From contig OY848921.1 of assembly GCA_963693285.1 (NCBI GenBank), positions 806,001 through 870,000 of the forward strand: a stretch of DNA of 64,000 nt, in the 5' to 3' direction. Below, one piece after another: positions 23,843-36,180 of this stretch; the stretch's first letter is position 1; the number at the start of each line of letters is the position of its first letter. A program made the position numbers and the translations under genes. The notes beneath the pieces are model-generated. The model saw only the letters and a list, made by a program, of their open reading frames with translations. It was not told the origin of the DNA and did no database searches. Origin of the DNA: Xestospongia muta. Lineage: Eukaryota > Porifera > Demospongiae > Haplosclerida > Petrosiidae.

Positions 23843-24555
23843 TCGCAATGAAGATGAACAGAATTTAATAGCTTTTCAGTATCATGGTAACATCTATTAT
23901 CATTCATTCAAGCATATCTATCCTGGTAATGAACTCTATGTATGGTATGGTGAAGAATATGCAAGAGAACTTGGGATCACAGCTAGTTTTGAAAACAGTA
24001 GGGTAATTCTTTTGTCAGAAATACAATTTACTATCTATTTTTAGATGGTTGTCAACTTTGTAATTGTAAAAATTGTGGAAGTAGTTTTGTTTTGAAATCA
24101 AATTTTGATTTGCATCTTCGACATAATCCTAATTGTCTTGCTGCTAATCCTCAATGTTTTACTTGTCAAAAATGTCAAGAAAGCTTTTATGAATTGTATC
24201 AGTTACAAGACCACATTCGTAAACATGAGCAACTTGATGTAAAAGAAATAAATCATAAAAAGGGTTTATTTCCATTGATAAACTGTTAGTTGGAAATCAT
24301 AATAATATGTATGATTATCTTGTCAGTCGTTATTGAGGACTCATTTTGTATATACACTGGTGATAAACCTTACCAATGTCAGTACTGTAGAAAAGGATTT
24401 AATGACAATAATAATCTCCAAAAACATCTTCATATACACAACTTCATTTGAGAGAAATATTACCAACATGTAGAGGAAAAGGAGCCTTCATTTGAGAGTT
24501 TTGATTGCAAGTTGTCTAATGAGTTTTTTGAGTTATTTGGAGATGATAATAATGA
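23843..24555 (+). pseudogene. Mosaic PRDM relic: E6 part, E7 part, E3 part
   Basis: Order: the 3' part of E6 ([15 protein letters not shown]...[12 protein letters not shown]), intron 6, the start of E7 (65 open codons ending in a stop), decayed fingers to about 24440, then E3 sequence out of order ([23 protein letters not shown]). It ends where the upstream region of P6 begins. A sister mosaic with the same order lies at 49256-50060 upstream of P13. Confidence 0.75.
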
Positions 24556-24559
24556 AAAT

Positions 24560-24709
24560 ATGACACGTGTACAAGAAATCTTGTGATCAACTATATAATA
24601 ACATTCATAGTTGCCCAGATTTGAACGCGCGAGTTTGTCTAGACATTCCCACCTCTTACAAATCGTCTGACTTCGAGACTACTTTACCAGCTAGCCTGTG
24701 GTGTTCAAA
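24560..24709 (+). promoter_or_regulatory. Upstream region of P6 (truncated long class)
   Basis: Only the proximal 150 bp of the long class: ACACGTGTACAAGAAATC, TAATAACATTCATAGTTGCCC, TTTGAACGCGCGAGTTTGTC, GTGGTGTTCAAA. It has a CACGTG E-box. P13 has the same version at 50055-50205. Confidence 0.4.
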
Positions 24710-26615
24710 ATGGCAGATGTAATGCTAGAATTATGTGACTATGAAAAGGGAAGACTAGAGAATATTAAAAAAAATTTTGAACTCATGAAAAGTTTAGGTA
24801 AAATACTATTGTATGTTAAACAAAAAGTCATAAAGATTATGTAGGTTTAGATGTTAAGTCCAAAAACAAGAGTAGAGTTAGAAAAAGGAGAAGGAGACGA
24901 TATAGTAATTGTAGTAATAGTAGCAGTGATAGTGGAGATGAACGGATGCCTGCTCTAGAGACTTGTGTGATGAGGAAAAAAACAAATGATGTCATAAGAG
25001 GTAATAAACTTGTAAATAAAATATGGACACCATTCTTTTGTATTTAGATCACAAACTTAAAAAAGTCTTGAAGAAGAAAAAAACACAGCAGAAGAAATAT
25101 AGCAAACCTGTAGAGGGGGAGGAGCCTTCATTTGAGAGCCTTGATTGCAAGTTGTCTAATGAGTTTTTTGAGTTATTTGGAGATGATAATGATGAAGAAT
25201 ATGAAGACTTTGAAGGATTTGATATTGAAGATGTGTAAGTTAGATTATATCAATATTGTTGATATTATTTTCTTAATATAGTGGTGATGTACCTGTGTGT
25301 CCAGTTAGTGAACAATATCCTCAGAGATTAAATCATCAAAAAAAATGTAGAGAAGATGAACTATCTGATGAAGATGAATATCTCTGTAAGTTCAGTATCA
25401 ATATGGTTACTTCTACAACTTTCATTATTAGTTTGTGAGGACTGTGATGAATTTCGTCATGGTGACTGTCCTATTCATGGACCTTTACTGACTCTAGATC
25501 CTTCTAGTGGTCATGATGAAGCATCTCTACAATATACTACTGTATTTGTTCCAGCTGAATTAACTATTAAACCTTCTAAGATACCCAATGCTGGTCTGGG
25601 TGTTTTTGCTACACAGTTTATACCTCGTAGGGTTACTTTTGGTCCTTATGAAGCAAGGAGAGTATTAAAAGAAGAGCTCACTAAAGGAGAAGATACTAGC
25701 TACATGTGGGAGGTATTGTAATGAAATAAAATTTACTATCTATTTTTAGATGATTGTCAACTGTATAATTGCAAAAATTGTGGAAGTAGTTTTGTTTTGA
25801 AATCAAATTTTGATTTGCATCTTCGACATAATCCTAATTGTCTTGCTGCTAATCCACAATGTTTTACTTGTCAAAAATGTCAAGAAAACTATTGTGAATT
25901 GTATCAGTTACAAGACCACATTCGTAAACACGAGCAACTTGATGGAAAAGGAAAGAATAAAAAAAGGGTTATTTCCAACGATAAATCGCTAGTTGATAAT
26001 AATCCAGATATTATGTGTGATTATTGTGGAAAGAAATTTTCTTGTAAGTCATCATTGAGGACTCATCTTCATATACACACTGATGATAAAACTTACCAAT
26101 GTCAGTACTGTAAAAAAGAATTTAGTTGGAATGGTGATCTCCAAAGACACCTTTGTACACACACTGGTAATAAACCTTACCAATGTCAGTACTGTGGAAA
26201 AGGATTAAGTGATAACAATCATCTCCAAACTCATCTTCGTATACACACTGGTGATAAACCTTACCAATGTCAGTACTGTGGAAAAAAATTTACTACTAAT
26301 AGTAATCTCCAAAGACATTTTCGTATACACACTGGAGATAAACCTTACCAATGTCAGTACTGTGAAAAAACATTTAATCAGAATAGTATTCTCCAAACAC
26401 ATCTTCGTATACACACTGGAGATAAACCTTACCAATGTCATTACTGTGAAAAAACATTTAGTCAGAATGGTAGTCTCCAAACACATCTTCGTATACACAC
26501 TGGTGATAAACCTTACCGATGTCAGTACTGTGGAAAAAAATTTACTACTAATAGTAATCTCCAAACTCATCTTCGTATACACACTAGAGATAAACCTTAC
26601 CAATGTCAGTACTGA
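24710..26615 (+). pseudogene. P6: PRDM9-like gene lacking exon 6
   Basis: E1 24710-24797, E2 24845-25000, E3 25048-25234, E4 25282-25385, E5 25432-25712, then E7 from 25750. E6 (NWLRFVNCA to EEYARELGI, the second half of the SET domain) is gone: intron 5 sequence GTAATGAAATAA runs straight into the end of intron 6. E5 ends in phase 0 and E7 starts in phase 1, so splicing them gives a shifted frame and an early stop. E7 itself stays open for seven units (CSST, WGDR, DNHT, TSNR, QSIT, QGST, TSNT) until TGA at a Cys codon (26613-26615). No methyltransferase can be made. Confidence 0.88.
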
Positions 26616-26861
<246 letters not shown>

Positions 26862-26917
26862 TAATCATTTACATTATACTTTATTAAGTTACCATAGTAA
26901 CAACACTACACAAACAA

Positions 26918-27150
26918 TGGACAATACAGATCTAGAAAAGTTATAGTCCAGGGTGACTAGTCCCAAAGTTCCAGAGCACAGTAACAAAATAGAATGTGTC
27001 ACTGTAGAAGGTGGAATGAGTGAAGTCAAGTTAACACCTCTAACCAGTGATAGCAGTGCTTTAAAATTAGGTGTAAATTGTTTCTACCTGGACATTTCAA
27101 TTCTTACTGATCCTAGGGAGATGCTACAAGTAAGCAGTTCAGTTAACTGA
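26918..27150 (+). pseudogene. Module X relic, proximal half
   Basis: Copy of 5783-6020 with a 3-bp deletion; open from TSPKVPEHSNKIECVTVEGG to VSSSVN*. It joins PRDM E2 sequence at the same point as that copy. Confidence 0.45.
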
Positions 27151-27151
27151 A

Positions 27152-27610
27152 GGTAAATAAAATGTGTGATGAGGAAAAAAACAAATAATGTCATGAGAGA
27201 TAATAAACTTGTAAAAAAAATATGGACAACATTCTTTTGTGTTTAGATCACAAACTTACAAGAGTCTTGAAGCAGCAAAAACCACGGCAGAAGAAATATT
27301 GCCAACATGTAGAGTGGGAGGAGCCTTCATTTGAGAGCCTTGATTGCAAGTTGTCTAATGAGTTTGTTGAGTTATTTGGAGATGATAATGATGAAGAATA
27401 TGAAAACTTTGAAGGATTTGATATTGAAGATGTGTAAGTTATATTATATCAGTATTGCTGATATTGTTTTCTTAATACAGTGGTAATGTACCTCAATGTC
27501 CAGTTAGTAAACGAATCTTCAAAAACATCTTTGAATAGACACTGGTGATAAACCTTACCAATTTCAGTACTGTGGAAAAAAGCATTTAGTAAAAATAATA
27601 ATCTTCTTAT
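27152..27610 (+). pseudogene. Chimeric PRDM relic: E2 end, E3, E4 start, finger piece
   Basis: Duplicate of 6013-6470, with an intact E3 (27251-27437) and the same switch from E4 to finger sequence near 27509. Confidence 0.75.
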
Positions 27611-27639
27611 ACAATTAAATTAGTTGAGAATTGTTGTAC

Positions 27640-27945
27640 CTACACTATTGCTAATCCTAGGGAGATACTACAAGTAAAACAGTTCGGTGATAGAAATTGT
27701 TATCACTGCTAAAGATGGTCACTCAACTAAAACTTACACAGTATCTATACAACATTTATCATCCAGTGATGCTTGCCTATCTCATCTAGATGTATCAGCT
27801 GGCTCTCTTCAATGAAAGTTAGTTATAATGATTATTAAATATAATTATTAAGTTAATCTACAAATGAAATGAAGGATATCACTAAACAAAATGATACAGA
27901 GCAAAACCATCACAACCTACAATTTCAAGAGATGATGATTAAACC
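27640..27945 (+). pseudogene. Module X and Y scraps
   Basis: Duplicate of 6490-6803: VIEIVITAKDGHSTKTYTV, SHLDVSAGSLQ*, then the last 50 bp of module Y before the short-class upstream region of P7 (about 28003-28076). Confidence 0.5.
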
Positions 27946-28076
27946 ATCTAAATTTTAATTAAAAAATTACAATTACTAATAAATTTATTTTTGGTAAAAA
28001 GCAATGAATTTTAGTGAAAGGGGTGGTATTTCTAACGACAACGGTGGTCTTTACCAGCTAGTCTGAGGCGTTCAAA

Positions 28077-30534
28077 ATGTCAGATGTAATGCAAGAATTA
28101 TGTGACTATGAGAAGAGAAGACTAGAGAATGTTGAAGAGAATATTGAACTCATGAAAACTTTAGGTAAAATATATTGTATGTTAAATAAAAAGTCATAAA
28201 GATTGTGTAGGTTTAGATGTTAAGTCCAAAAACAAGAGTAGAGTTAGAAAAAGAAGAAGGAAACGATATAGTAATTGTAGTAATAGTAGCAGTGATAGTG
28301 GAGATGAATGGATACCTGCTCTAGAGACTTGTGTGGTGAAGAAAAAAAGAAATGATGTCACAAGAGGTGATAAACTTGTAAATAAAATATGGACACCATT
28401 CTTTTGTATTTAGATCATAAACTTAAAAAAGTCTTGAAGAAGAAAAAAACACAGCAGAAGAAATATTGTAAACCTGTAGAGTGGGAGGAGCCTTCATTTG
28501 AGAGCCACGATTGCAAGTTGTCTAATGAGTTTGTTGAGTTATTTGGAGATGATAATGATGAAGAATATGAAGACTTTGAAGGATTTGATATTGAAGATGT
28601 GTAAGTTAGATTTTACCAGTATTGCCAAAAAGAATACAAAGAAGATGAACTATCTGATGAAGATGAATATCTCTGTAAGTTCAGTATCAATATGGTTACT
28701 TCTACAACTTCTATTATTAGTTTGTGACAACTGTGAGGATATTCATCATGGTGACTGTCCTGTTCATGGACCCTTACTAACTCTAGATCCTTCTAGTGGT
28801 CATGATGAAGCATCTCTACAACATACTAGTGTATTTGTTCCAGCTGAATTAACTGTTAAACCTTCTAAGATACCCAATGGTGGTCTGGGTGTTTTTGCTA
28901 CACAATTTATACCTCGTGGAGTTAGATTTGGTCCTTATGAAGGAAGGAAAGTGTTAAAAGAAGAGCTGACTAAAGGAGAAGATACTAGCTACATGTGGGA
29001 GGTACTCCAATGAAATAATTATAAAGTCCAAATAATTTTTATTTTTTTCAGGTGAAACGTGTTGGAGAGAGGTCATATTATATTGATGGTCAATCAGATA
29101 AGCAAAGTAATTGGTTACGATTTGTTAACTGTGCTCACAATGTAGATGAACAGAATTTAATAGCTTTTCAGTATCATGGTAACATCTATTATCGTTCATT
29201 CAAACATATCTATCCTGGTAATGAACTCTATGTATGGTATGGTGAAGAATATGCAAGAGAACTTGGGATCACAGCTGGTTTTGAAAAAGGTAGGGAATTT
29301 TTTTTGTCAGAAATAAATTTACTATCTATTTTTAGATGATTGTCAGTTTTATAATTGTAAAAATTGTGGAAGTAGCTTTGTTTTGAAAGGAAATTTTGAT
29401 TTGCATCTTCGACATAATCCTAATTGTCTTGCTGCTAATCCTCAATGTTTTACTTGTCGAAAATGTCAAGAAAGCTTTTGTGAATTGTATCAGTTACAAG
29501 ACCACATTCGTAAACATGAGCAACTTGATAAAAAAGGAAGGAATAAAAAAAGGCTTGTTTTCAACGATAAATTGACAGTTGATAATAATCCGGATATTAT
29601 GTGTGATTATTGTGGAAATAAATTTTCTTGTCAGTCATCATTGAGGATTCATCATCGTACACATACTGGTGATAAACCTTACCAATGTCAGTACTGTCGA
29701 AAAAGATTTGGTCATAATGGTAGTCTCCGAAAACATCTTCGTATACACATGGGTGATAAACCTTACCAATGTCAGTACTGTGAAAAACAATTTTATCAGA
29801 ATAGTGATCTCCAAAGACATCTTTGTACACACACTGGTAATAAACCTTACCAATCTCAGTGCTATGGAAAAGGATTTAATCAAAGTAGTAATCTTTACAG
29901 ACATCTTTTTATACACACTGATGATAAACCTTACCAATGTCAGTACTGTGGAAAAGGATTTACTAATAATAGTAATCTCCAAACTCATCTTCGTATACAC
30001 ACTGGTGATAAACCTTACCAGTGTCAGTACTGTGGAAAAGGATTTAGTGTTAATAGTAATCTCCAAACGCATCTTCGTATACACACTGGTGATAAACCTT
30101 ACCAGTGTCAGTACTGTGGAAAAAGATTTAGTGTTAATAGTAATCTCCAAACTCATCTTCGTATACACACTGGTGATAAACCTTACCAATGTCAGTACTG
30201 TGGAAAAGGATTTAATCAGAATAGTAATCTTCACAGACATCTTTGTATACACACTGGTGATAAACCTTACCAATGTCAGTACTGTGGAAAAGGATTTAGT
30301 GATAATAGTAGTCTTCAAACTCATCTTCGTATACACACTGGTGATAAACCTTACCAATGTCAGTACTGTGGAAAAACATTTAGTAAAAATTATAATCTCC
30401 AAACTCATCTTCGTATACACACTGGTGATAAACCTTACCAATGTCAGTACTGTGTAAAACAATTTTATCAGAATAGTCATCTCCAGAGACATCTTCATAT
30501 ACATACTAGTGATAAACCTTACCAATGTCAGTAG
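28077..30534 (+). CDS. P7: PRDM9-like gene with damaged exon 4 and lost terminal fingers
   Basis: E1 28077-28164, E2 28211-28366, E3 28414-28600, E4 remnant to 28674, E5 28721-29001, E6 29052-29289, E7 29336-30534. A deletion joins intron 3 (GTATTGCC) to mid-E4 (AAAAAGAATAC), removing the acceptor and about half of E4 (the [12 protein letters not shown] part). A normal E3-E4 splice is impossible; E2 spliced to E5 would keep frame (both phase 1). E5-E7 are otherwise intact with eleven units: CSSI, HGSK, QSDR, QSNR (SQCY, defective), NSNT, VSNT, VSNT, QSNR, DSST, KYNT, QSHR. TAC to TAG at 30532-30534 removes two more units (relic to 30681). Confidence 0.7.
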
Positions 30535-30749
30535 TGTTTCAAAGCATTTAGTAAAAATAGTAATCTCCAAACTCATCTTCATATACACACTGGTGATAAA
30601 CCTTACCAATGTCAGTACTGTGGAAAAAAATGTAATCAAAGCAATAATCTCCAAACTTATCTTCATATTCATCTAAAGTAATTAATTATTGTTTTTGCTA
30701 ATCATTTACATTATACTTTATTAAGTTACCATAGTAACAACCCTATACA

Positions 30750-31090
30750 AACAATGGACAATACAGGTCTAGAAAAGTTAAAGTAGTCCAGGGTGACTAG
30801 TCCCAAAGTTCCAGAGCACAGTAATGGAATAGAATGTGTCACTCTAGAAAGTGGAATGAGTGAAGTCAAGTTAACACCTCTAACCAGTGATAGCAGTGCT
30901 TTTTTTAAAATTAGGTGTAAATTGTTTCTACCTAGACCTTTCAATTCTTACTAATCCTAGGGAGATGCTACAAGTAAGCAGTTCAGTTAACTGTAGGTAC
31001 TACATCAGTAATACTACAAGGAGTTCTTTTTTTTTTTTGGAAGCAAATTTTGATTTGCATCTTCGACATAATTCTAATTGCCTTGCTGAA
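30750..31090 (+). pseudogene. Module X relic joined to a PRDM exon 7 scrap
   Basis: Module X from ATGGACAATACAGGTCTAG to VSSSVN-like sequence (about 30993), then GTACTACATCAG, a T-run, and about 55 bp of E7 ([17 protein letters not shown]). The same join occurs at 34620, 44190 and 53130, always just before module Y. Confidence 0.5.
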
Positions 31091-31143
31091 AGTTAGCTAT
31101 AATGATTAAAAAATATAATTATTAAATTAATCTTACAATAGAA

Positions 31144-31578
31144 ATGAATGATGTCACTAAACAAAATGATTTGAGTCAATTTTATTGAAATATTCTTGAT
31201 AAGAAGAGCAATAGTAAAACTGAAATGAAAGTAAAAACAAAAGAGGACAAACTAAGTATAAAGACAATAGAATTATCTCAAGATGTAGAGGATGACACTC
31301 AAAATAATGTTATAGATAATGTAGTAGATACTGAAGAATCTAGAGAACTGTCACCAGATTTATCACCTGAACATGATGACAAACAGCACAAGGTGGATCA
31401 TAGTGATAATCTTCCTGAAAGTATAGCAAGTATTGTTGAGGAGAGTCAAGAGGAGAAAAGACGACGTTTGTTTGCTAAAAGAACAAATGAAGATACTGCT
31501 ATGTCTGCTAAAGAAAAATATTTAGCATGTAAGAGAGCAAAACTATCACAATCTACAATTTCAACAGATGATGATTAA
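31144..31578 (+). pseudogene. Module Y (copy before P8)
   Basis: MNDVTKQNDLSQFY, then TGA (31186-31188), then a 117-codon frame from ATG 31225: KTIELSQDVEDD, NVIDNVVDTEESRELSPD, EHDDKQHKVDHSDNLPES, EESQEEKRRRLFAKRTNED, AMSAKEKYLACKRAKLSQ, ending DDD*. It is acidic in the first part and basic and nuclear-signal-like at the end. The family is not recognised. A short protein from the inner ATG is possible; the upstream stop suggests decay. The copy near 57623 has CAA instead of TGA, showing the ancestral codon. Confidence 0.5.
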
Positions 31579-31704
31579 ACTCTCTTAATTTTTAATTAAA
31601 AGATAACAATTATTATTTTTGGTAAAAACCAATGAATTTTAGTGAAAGGGGTGATATTTCTTACAACTATGGTGGTCTTTACCAGCTAGTCTGTAGTGTT
31701 CAAA

Positions 31705-34163
31705 ATGGCTGATGCAATGCAAGAATTATGTGATTATGAGAAGAAAAGACTAGATAATGTTGAAAAGAATATTGAACTCATGAAGAGTTTAGGTAAAATA
31801 CTATTGTATGTTAAATAAAAAGTCATAAATATTGTGTAGGTTTAGATGTTAAGTCCAAAAACAAGAGTAGAGTTAGAAAAAGAAGAAGGAAACGATATAG
31901 TAATTGTAGTAATAGTAGCAGTGATAGTGGAGATGAATGGATACCTGCTCTAGAGACTTGTGTGGTGAAGAAAAAAAGAAATGATGTCACAAGAGGTGAT
32001 AAACTTGTAAATAAAATATGGACACCATTCTTTTGTATTTAGATCATAAACTTAAAAAAGTCTTGAAGAAGAAAAAAACACAGCAGAAGAAATATTGTAA
32101 ACCTGTAGAGTGGGAGGAGCCTTCATTTGAGAGCCACGATTGCAAGTTGTCTAATGAGTTTGTTGAGTTATTTGGAGATGATAATGATGAAGAATATGAA
32201 GACTTTGAAGGATTTGATATTGAAGATGTGTAAGTTAGATTTTACCAGTATTGCCAAAAAGAATACAAAGAAGATGAACTATCTGATGAAGATGAATATC
32301 TCTGTAAGTTCAGTATCAATATGGTTACTTCTACAACTTCTATTATTAGTTTGTGACAACTGTGAGGATATTCATCATGGTGACTGTCCTGTTCATGGAC
32401 CCTTACTAACTCTAGATCCTTCTAGTGGTCATGATGAAGCATCTCTACAACATACTAGTGTATTTGTTCCAGCTGAATTAACTGTTAAACCTTCTAAGAT
32501 ACCCAATGGTGGTCTGGGTGTTTTTGCTACACAATTTATACCTCGTGGAGTTAGATTTGGTCCTTATGAAGGAAGGAAAGTGTTAAAAGAAGAGCTGACT
32601 AAAGGAGAAGATACTAGCTACATGTGGGAGGTACTCCAATGAAATAATTATAAAGTCCAAATAATTTTTATTTTTTTCAGGTGAAACGTGTTGGAGAGAG
32701 GTCATATTATATTGATGGTCAATCAGATAAGCAAAGTAATTGGTTACGATTTGTTAACTGTGCTCACAATGTAGATGAACAGAATTTAATAGCTTTTCAG
32801 TATCATGGTAACATCTATTATCGTTCATTCAAACATATCTATCCTGGTAATGAACTCTATGTATGGTATGGTGAAGAATATGCAAGAGAACTTGGGATCA
32901 CAGCTGGTTTTGAAAAAGGTAGGGAATTTTTTTTGTCAGAAATAAATTTACTATCTATTTTTAGATGATTGTCAGTTTTATAATTGTAAAAATTGTGGAA
33001 GTAGCTTTGTTTTGAAAGGAAATTTTGATTTGCATCTTCGACATAATCCTAATTGTCTTGCTGCTAATCCTCAATGTTTTACTTGTCGAAAATGTCAAGA
33101 AAGCTTTTGTGAATTGTATCAGTTACAAGACCACATTCGTAAACATGAGCAACTTGATAAAAAAGGAAGGAATAAAAAAAGGCTTGTTTTCAACGATAAA
33201 TTGACAGTTGATAATAATCCGGATATTATGTGTGATTATTGTGGAAATAAATTTTCTTGTCAGTCATCATTGAGGATTCATCATCGTACACATACTGGTG
33301 ATAAACCTTACCAATGTCAGTACTGTCGAAAAAGATTTGGTCATAATGGTAGTCTCCGAAAACATCTTCGTATACACATGGGTGATAAACCTTACCAATG
33401 TCAGTACTGTGAAAAACAATTTTATCAGAATAGTGATCTCCAAAGACATCTTTGTACACACACTGGTAATAAACCTTACCAATCTCAGTGCTATGGAAAA
33501 GGATTTAATCAAAGTAGTAATCTTTACAGACATCTTTTTATACACACTGATGATAAACCTTACCAATGTCAGTACTGTGGAAAAGGATTTACTAATAATA
33601 GTAATCTCCAAACTCATCTTCGTATACACACTGGTGATAAACCTTACCAGTGTCAGTACTGTGGAAAAGGATTTAGTGTTAATAGTAATCTCCAAACGCA
33701 TCTTCGTATACACACTGGTGATAAACCTTACCAGTGTCAGTACTGTGGAAAAAGATTTAGTGTTAATAGTAATCTCCAAACTCATCTTCGTATACACACT
33801 GGTGATAAACCTTACCAATGTCAGTACTGTGGAAAAGGATTTAATCAGAATAGTAATCTTCACAGACATCTTTGTATACACACTGGTGATAAACCTTACC
33901 AATGTCAGTACTGTGGAAAAGGATTTAGTGATAATAGTAGTCTTCAAACTCATCTTCGTATACACACTGGTGATAAACCTTACCAATGTCAGTACTGTGG
34001 AAAAACATTTAGTAAAAATTATAATCTCCAAACTCATCTTCGTATACACACTGGTGATAAACCTTACCAATGTCAGTACTGTGTAAAACAATTTTATCAG
34101 AATAGTCATCTCCAGAGACATCTTCATATACATACTAGTGATAAACCTTACCAATGTCAGTAG
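31705..34163 (+). CDS. P8: PRDM9-like gene, duplicate of P7 from exon 2 on
   Basis: E1 31705-31792 ([20 protein letters not shown], different from P7), E2 31840-31995, E3 32043-32229, E4 remnant to 32303, E5 32350-32630, E6 32681-32918, E7 32965-34163. E2-E7 are identical to P7, including the lost E4 acceptor and the TAG that removes the last two fingers. Finger contacts are the same eleven quartets as in P7. The short-class upstream region and module Y lie directly in front. Whether it makes a SET protein depends on skipping E3 and E4. Confidence 0.7.
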
Positions 34164-34378
34164 TGTTTCAAAGCATTTAGTAAAAATAGTAATCTCCAAA
34201 CTCATCTTCATATACACACTGGTGATAAACCTTACCAATGTCAGTACTGTGGAAAAAAATGTAATCAAAGCAATAATCTCCAAACTTATCTTCATATTCA
34301 TCTAAAGTAATTAATTATTGTTTTTGCTAATCATTTACATTATACTTTATTAAGTTACCATAGTAACAACCCTATACA

Positions 34379-35207
34379 AACAATGGACAATACAGGTCTA
34401 GAAAAGTTAAAGTAGTCCAGGGTGACTAGTCCCAAAGTTCCAGAGCACAGTAATGGAATAGAATGTGTCACTCTAGAAAGTGGAATGAGTGAAGTCAAGT
34501 TAACACCTCTAACCAGTGATAGCAGTGCTTTTTTTAAAATTAGGTGTAAATTGTTTCTACCTAGACCTTTCAATTCTTACTAATCCTAGGGAGATGCTAC
34601 AAGTAAGCAGTTCAGTTAACTGTAGGTACTACATCAGTAATACTACAAGGAGTTCTTTTTTTTTTTTGGAAGCAAATTTTGATTTGCATCTTCGACATAA
34701 TTCTAATTGCCTTGCTGAAAGTTAGCTATAATGATTAAAAAATATAATTATTAAATTAATCTTACAATAGAAATGAATGATGTCACTAAACAAAATGATT
34801 TGAGTCAATTTTATTGAAATATTCTTGATAAGAAGAGCAATAGTAAAACTGAAATGAAAGTAAAAACAAAAGAGGACAAACTAAGTATAAAGACAATAGA
34901 ATTATCTCAAGATGTAGAGGATGACACTCAAAATAATGTTATAGATAATGTAGTAGATACTGAAGAATCTAGAGAACTGTCACCAGATTTATCACCTGAA
35001 CATGATGACAAACAGCACAAGGTGGATCATAGTGATAATCTTCCTGAAAGTATAGCAAGTATTGTTGAGGAGAGTCAAGAGGAGAAAAGACGACGTTTGT
35101 TTGCTAAAAGAACAAATGAAGATACTGCTATGTCTGCTAAAGAAAAATATTTAGCATGTAAGAGAGCAAAACTATCACAATCTACAATTTCAACAGATGA
35201 TGATTAA
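34379..35207 (+). pseudogene. Modules X, E7 scrap and Y (second copy of the exact duplication)
   Basis: Same content as 30750-31578 shifted by 3,629 bp: module X to about 34622, E7 scrap to 34715, module Y 34773-35207 with the same TGA and the inner frame from 34854. Confidence 0.55.
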
Positions 35208-35333
35208 ACTCTCTTAATTTTTAATTAAAAGATAACAATTATTATTTTTGGTAAAAACCAATGAATTTTAGTGAAAGGGGTGATATTTCTTACAACTATG
35301 GTGGTCTTTACCAGCTAGTCTGTAGTGTTCAAA

Positions 35334-35705
35334 ATGGCTGATGCAATGCAAGAATTATGTGATTATGAGAAGAAAAGACTAGATAATGTTGAAAAGAATA
35401 TTGAACTCATGAAGAGTTTAGGTAAAATACTATTGTATGTTAAATAAAAAGTCATAAATATTGTGTAGGTTTAGATATTAAGTTCCAAAACAAGAGTAGA
35501 GTTAGAAAAAGGAGAAAGAGACGATATAGTAATTGTAGTAATAGTAGCAGTGATAGTGGAGATGAATGGATACCTGCTCTAGAGACTTGTGTGATGAGGA
35601 AAAAAACAAATGAACGAATCTTCAAAAACATCTTTGAATAGACACTGGTGATAAACCTTACCAATTTCAGTACTGTGGAAAAAAGCATTTAGTAAAAATA
35701 ATAAT
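35334..35705 (+). pseudogene. P9: PRDM relic, exons 1-2 joined to a finger piece
   Basis: E1 35334-35421 is identical to that of P8 and E2 starts at 35469, but at about 35612 (AAAACAAATGA|ACGAATCTTC) it switches to the finger piece also seen at 6369 and 27509. Everything from E3 through the array is missing. It retains a complete short-class upstream region and could be transcribed. Confidence 0.85.
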
Positions 35706-35729
35706 CTTCTTATACAATTAAATTAGTTG

Positions 35730-36047
35730 AAAATTGTTGTACCTACACTATTGCTAATCCTAGGGAGATACTACAAGTAAAACAGTTCAGTGATAGAAAT
35801 TATTATCACTGCTAAAGATTGTCACTCAACTAAAACTTACACAGTATCTATACAACATTTATCATCCAGTGATGCTTGCCTCTCTCATCTAGATGTATCA
35901 GCTGGCTCTCTTCAATGAAAGTTAGTTATAATGATTATTAAATATAATTATTAAGTTAATCTACAAAAGAAATGAAGGATATCACTAAACAAAGTGATAC
36001 AGAGCAAAACCATCACAACCTACAATTTCAAGAGATGATGATTAAAC
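35730..36047 (+). pseudogene. Module X and Y scraps
   Basis: Third copy of the 6490-6803 type stretch (VIEIIITAKDCHSTKTYTV, SHLDVSAGSLQ*, module Y tail), followed by the short-class upstream region of P10. Confidence 0.5.
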
Positions 36048-36180
36048 CATCTAAATTTTTAATTAAAAAATTACAATTACTAATAAATTTATTTTTGGTA
36101 AAAAGCAATGAATTTTAGTGAAAGGGGTGGTATTTCTAACGACAATGGTGGTTTTTACCAGCTAGTCTGAGGCGTTCAAA

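Larger units (their letters stand above)
28202..35459. repeat. Apparently exact tandem duplication, 2 x 3,629 bp
   Basis: Bases from about 28202 to 31830 recur from about 31831 to 35459, and identity runs about 14 bp further. All translated segments compared are identical (E3, E5, E6, the full finger exon, modules X and Y), including the E4 deletion and the TAG. The duplication breakpoints lie in intron 1, so the second unit begins at E2 and its E1 comes from the end of the first unit. Confidence 0.85.
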
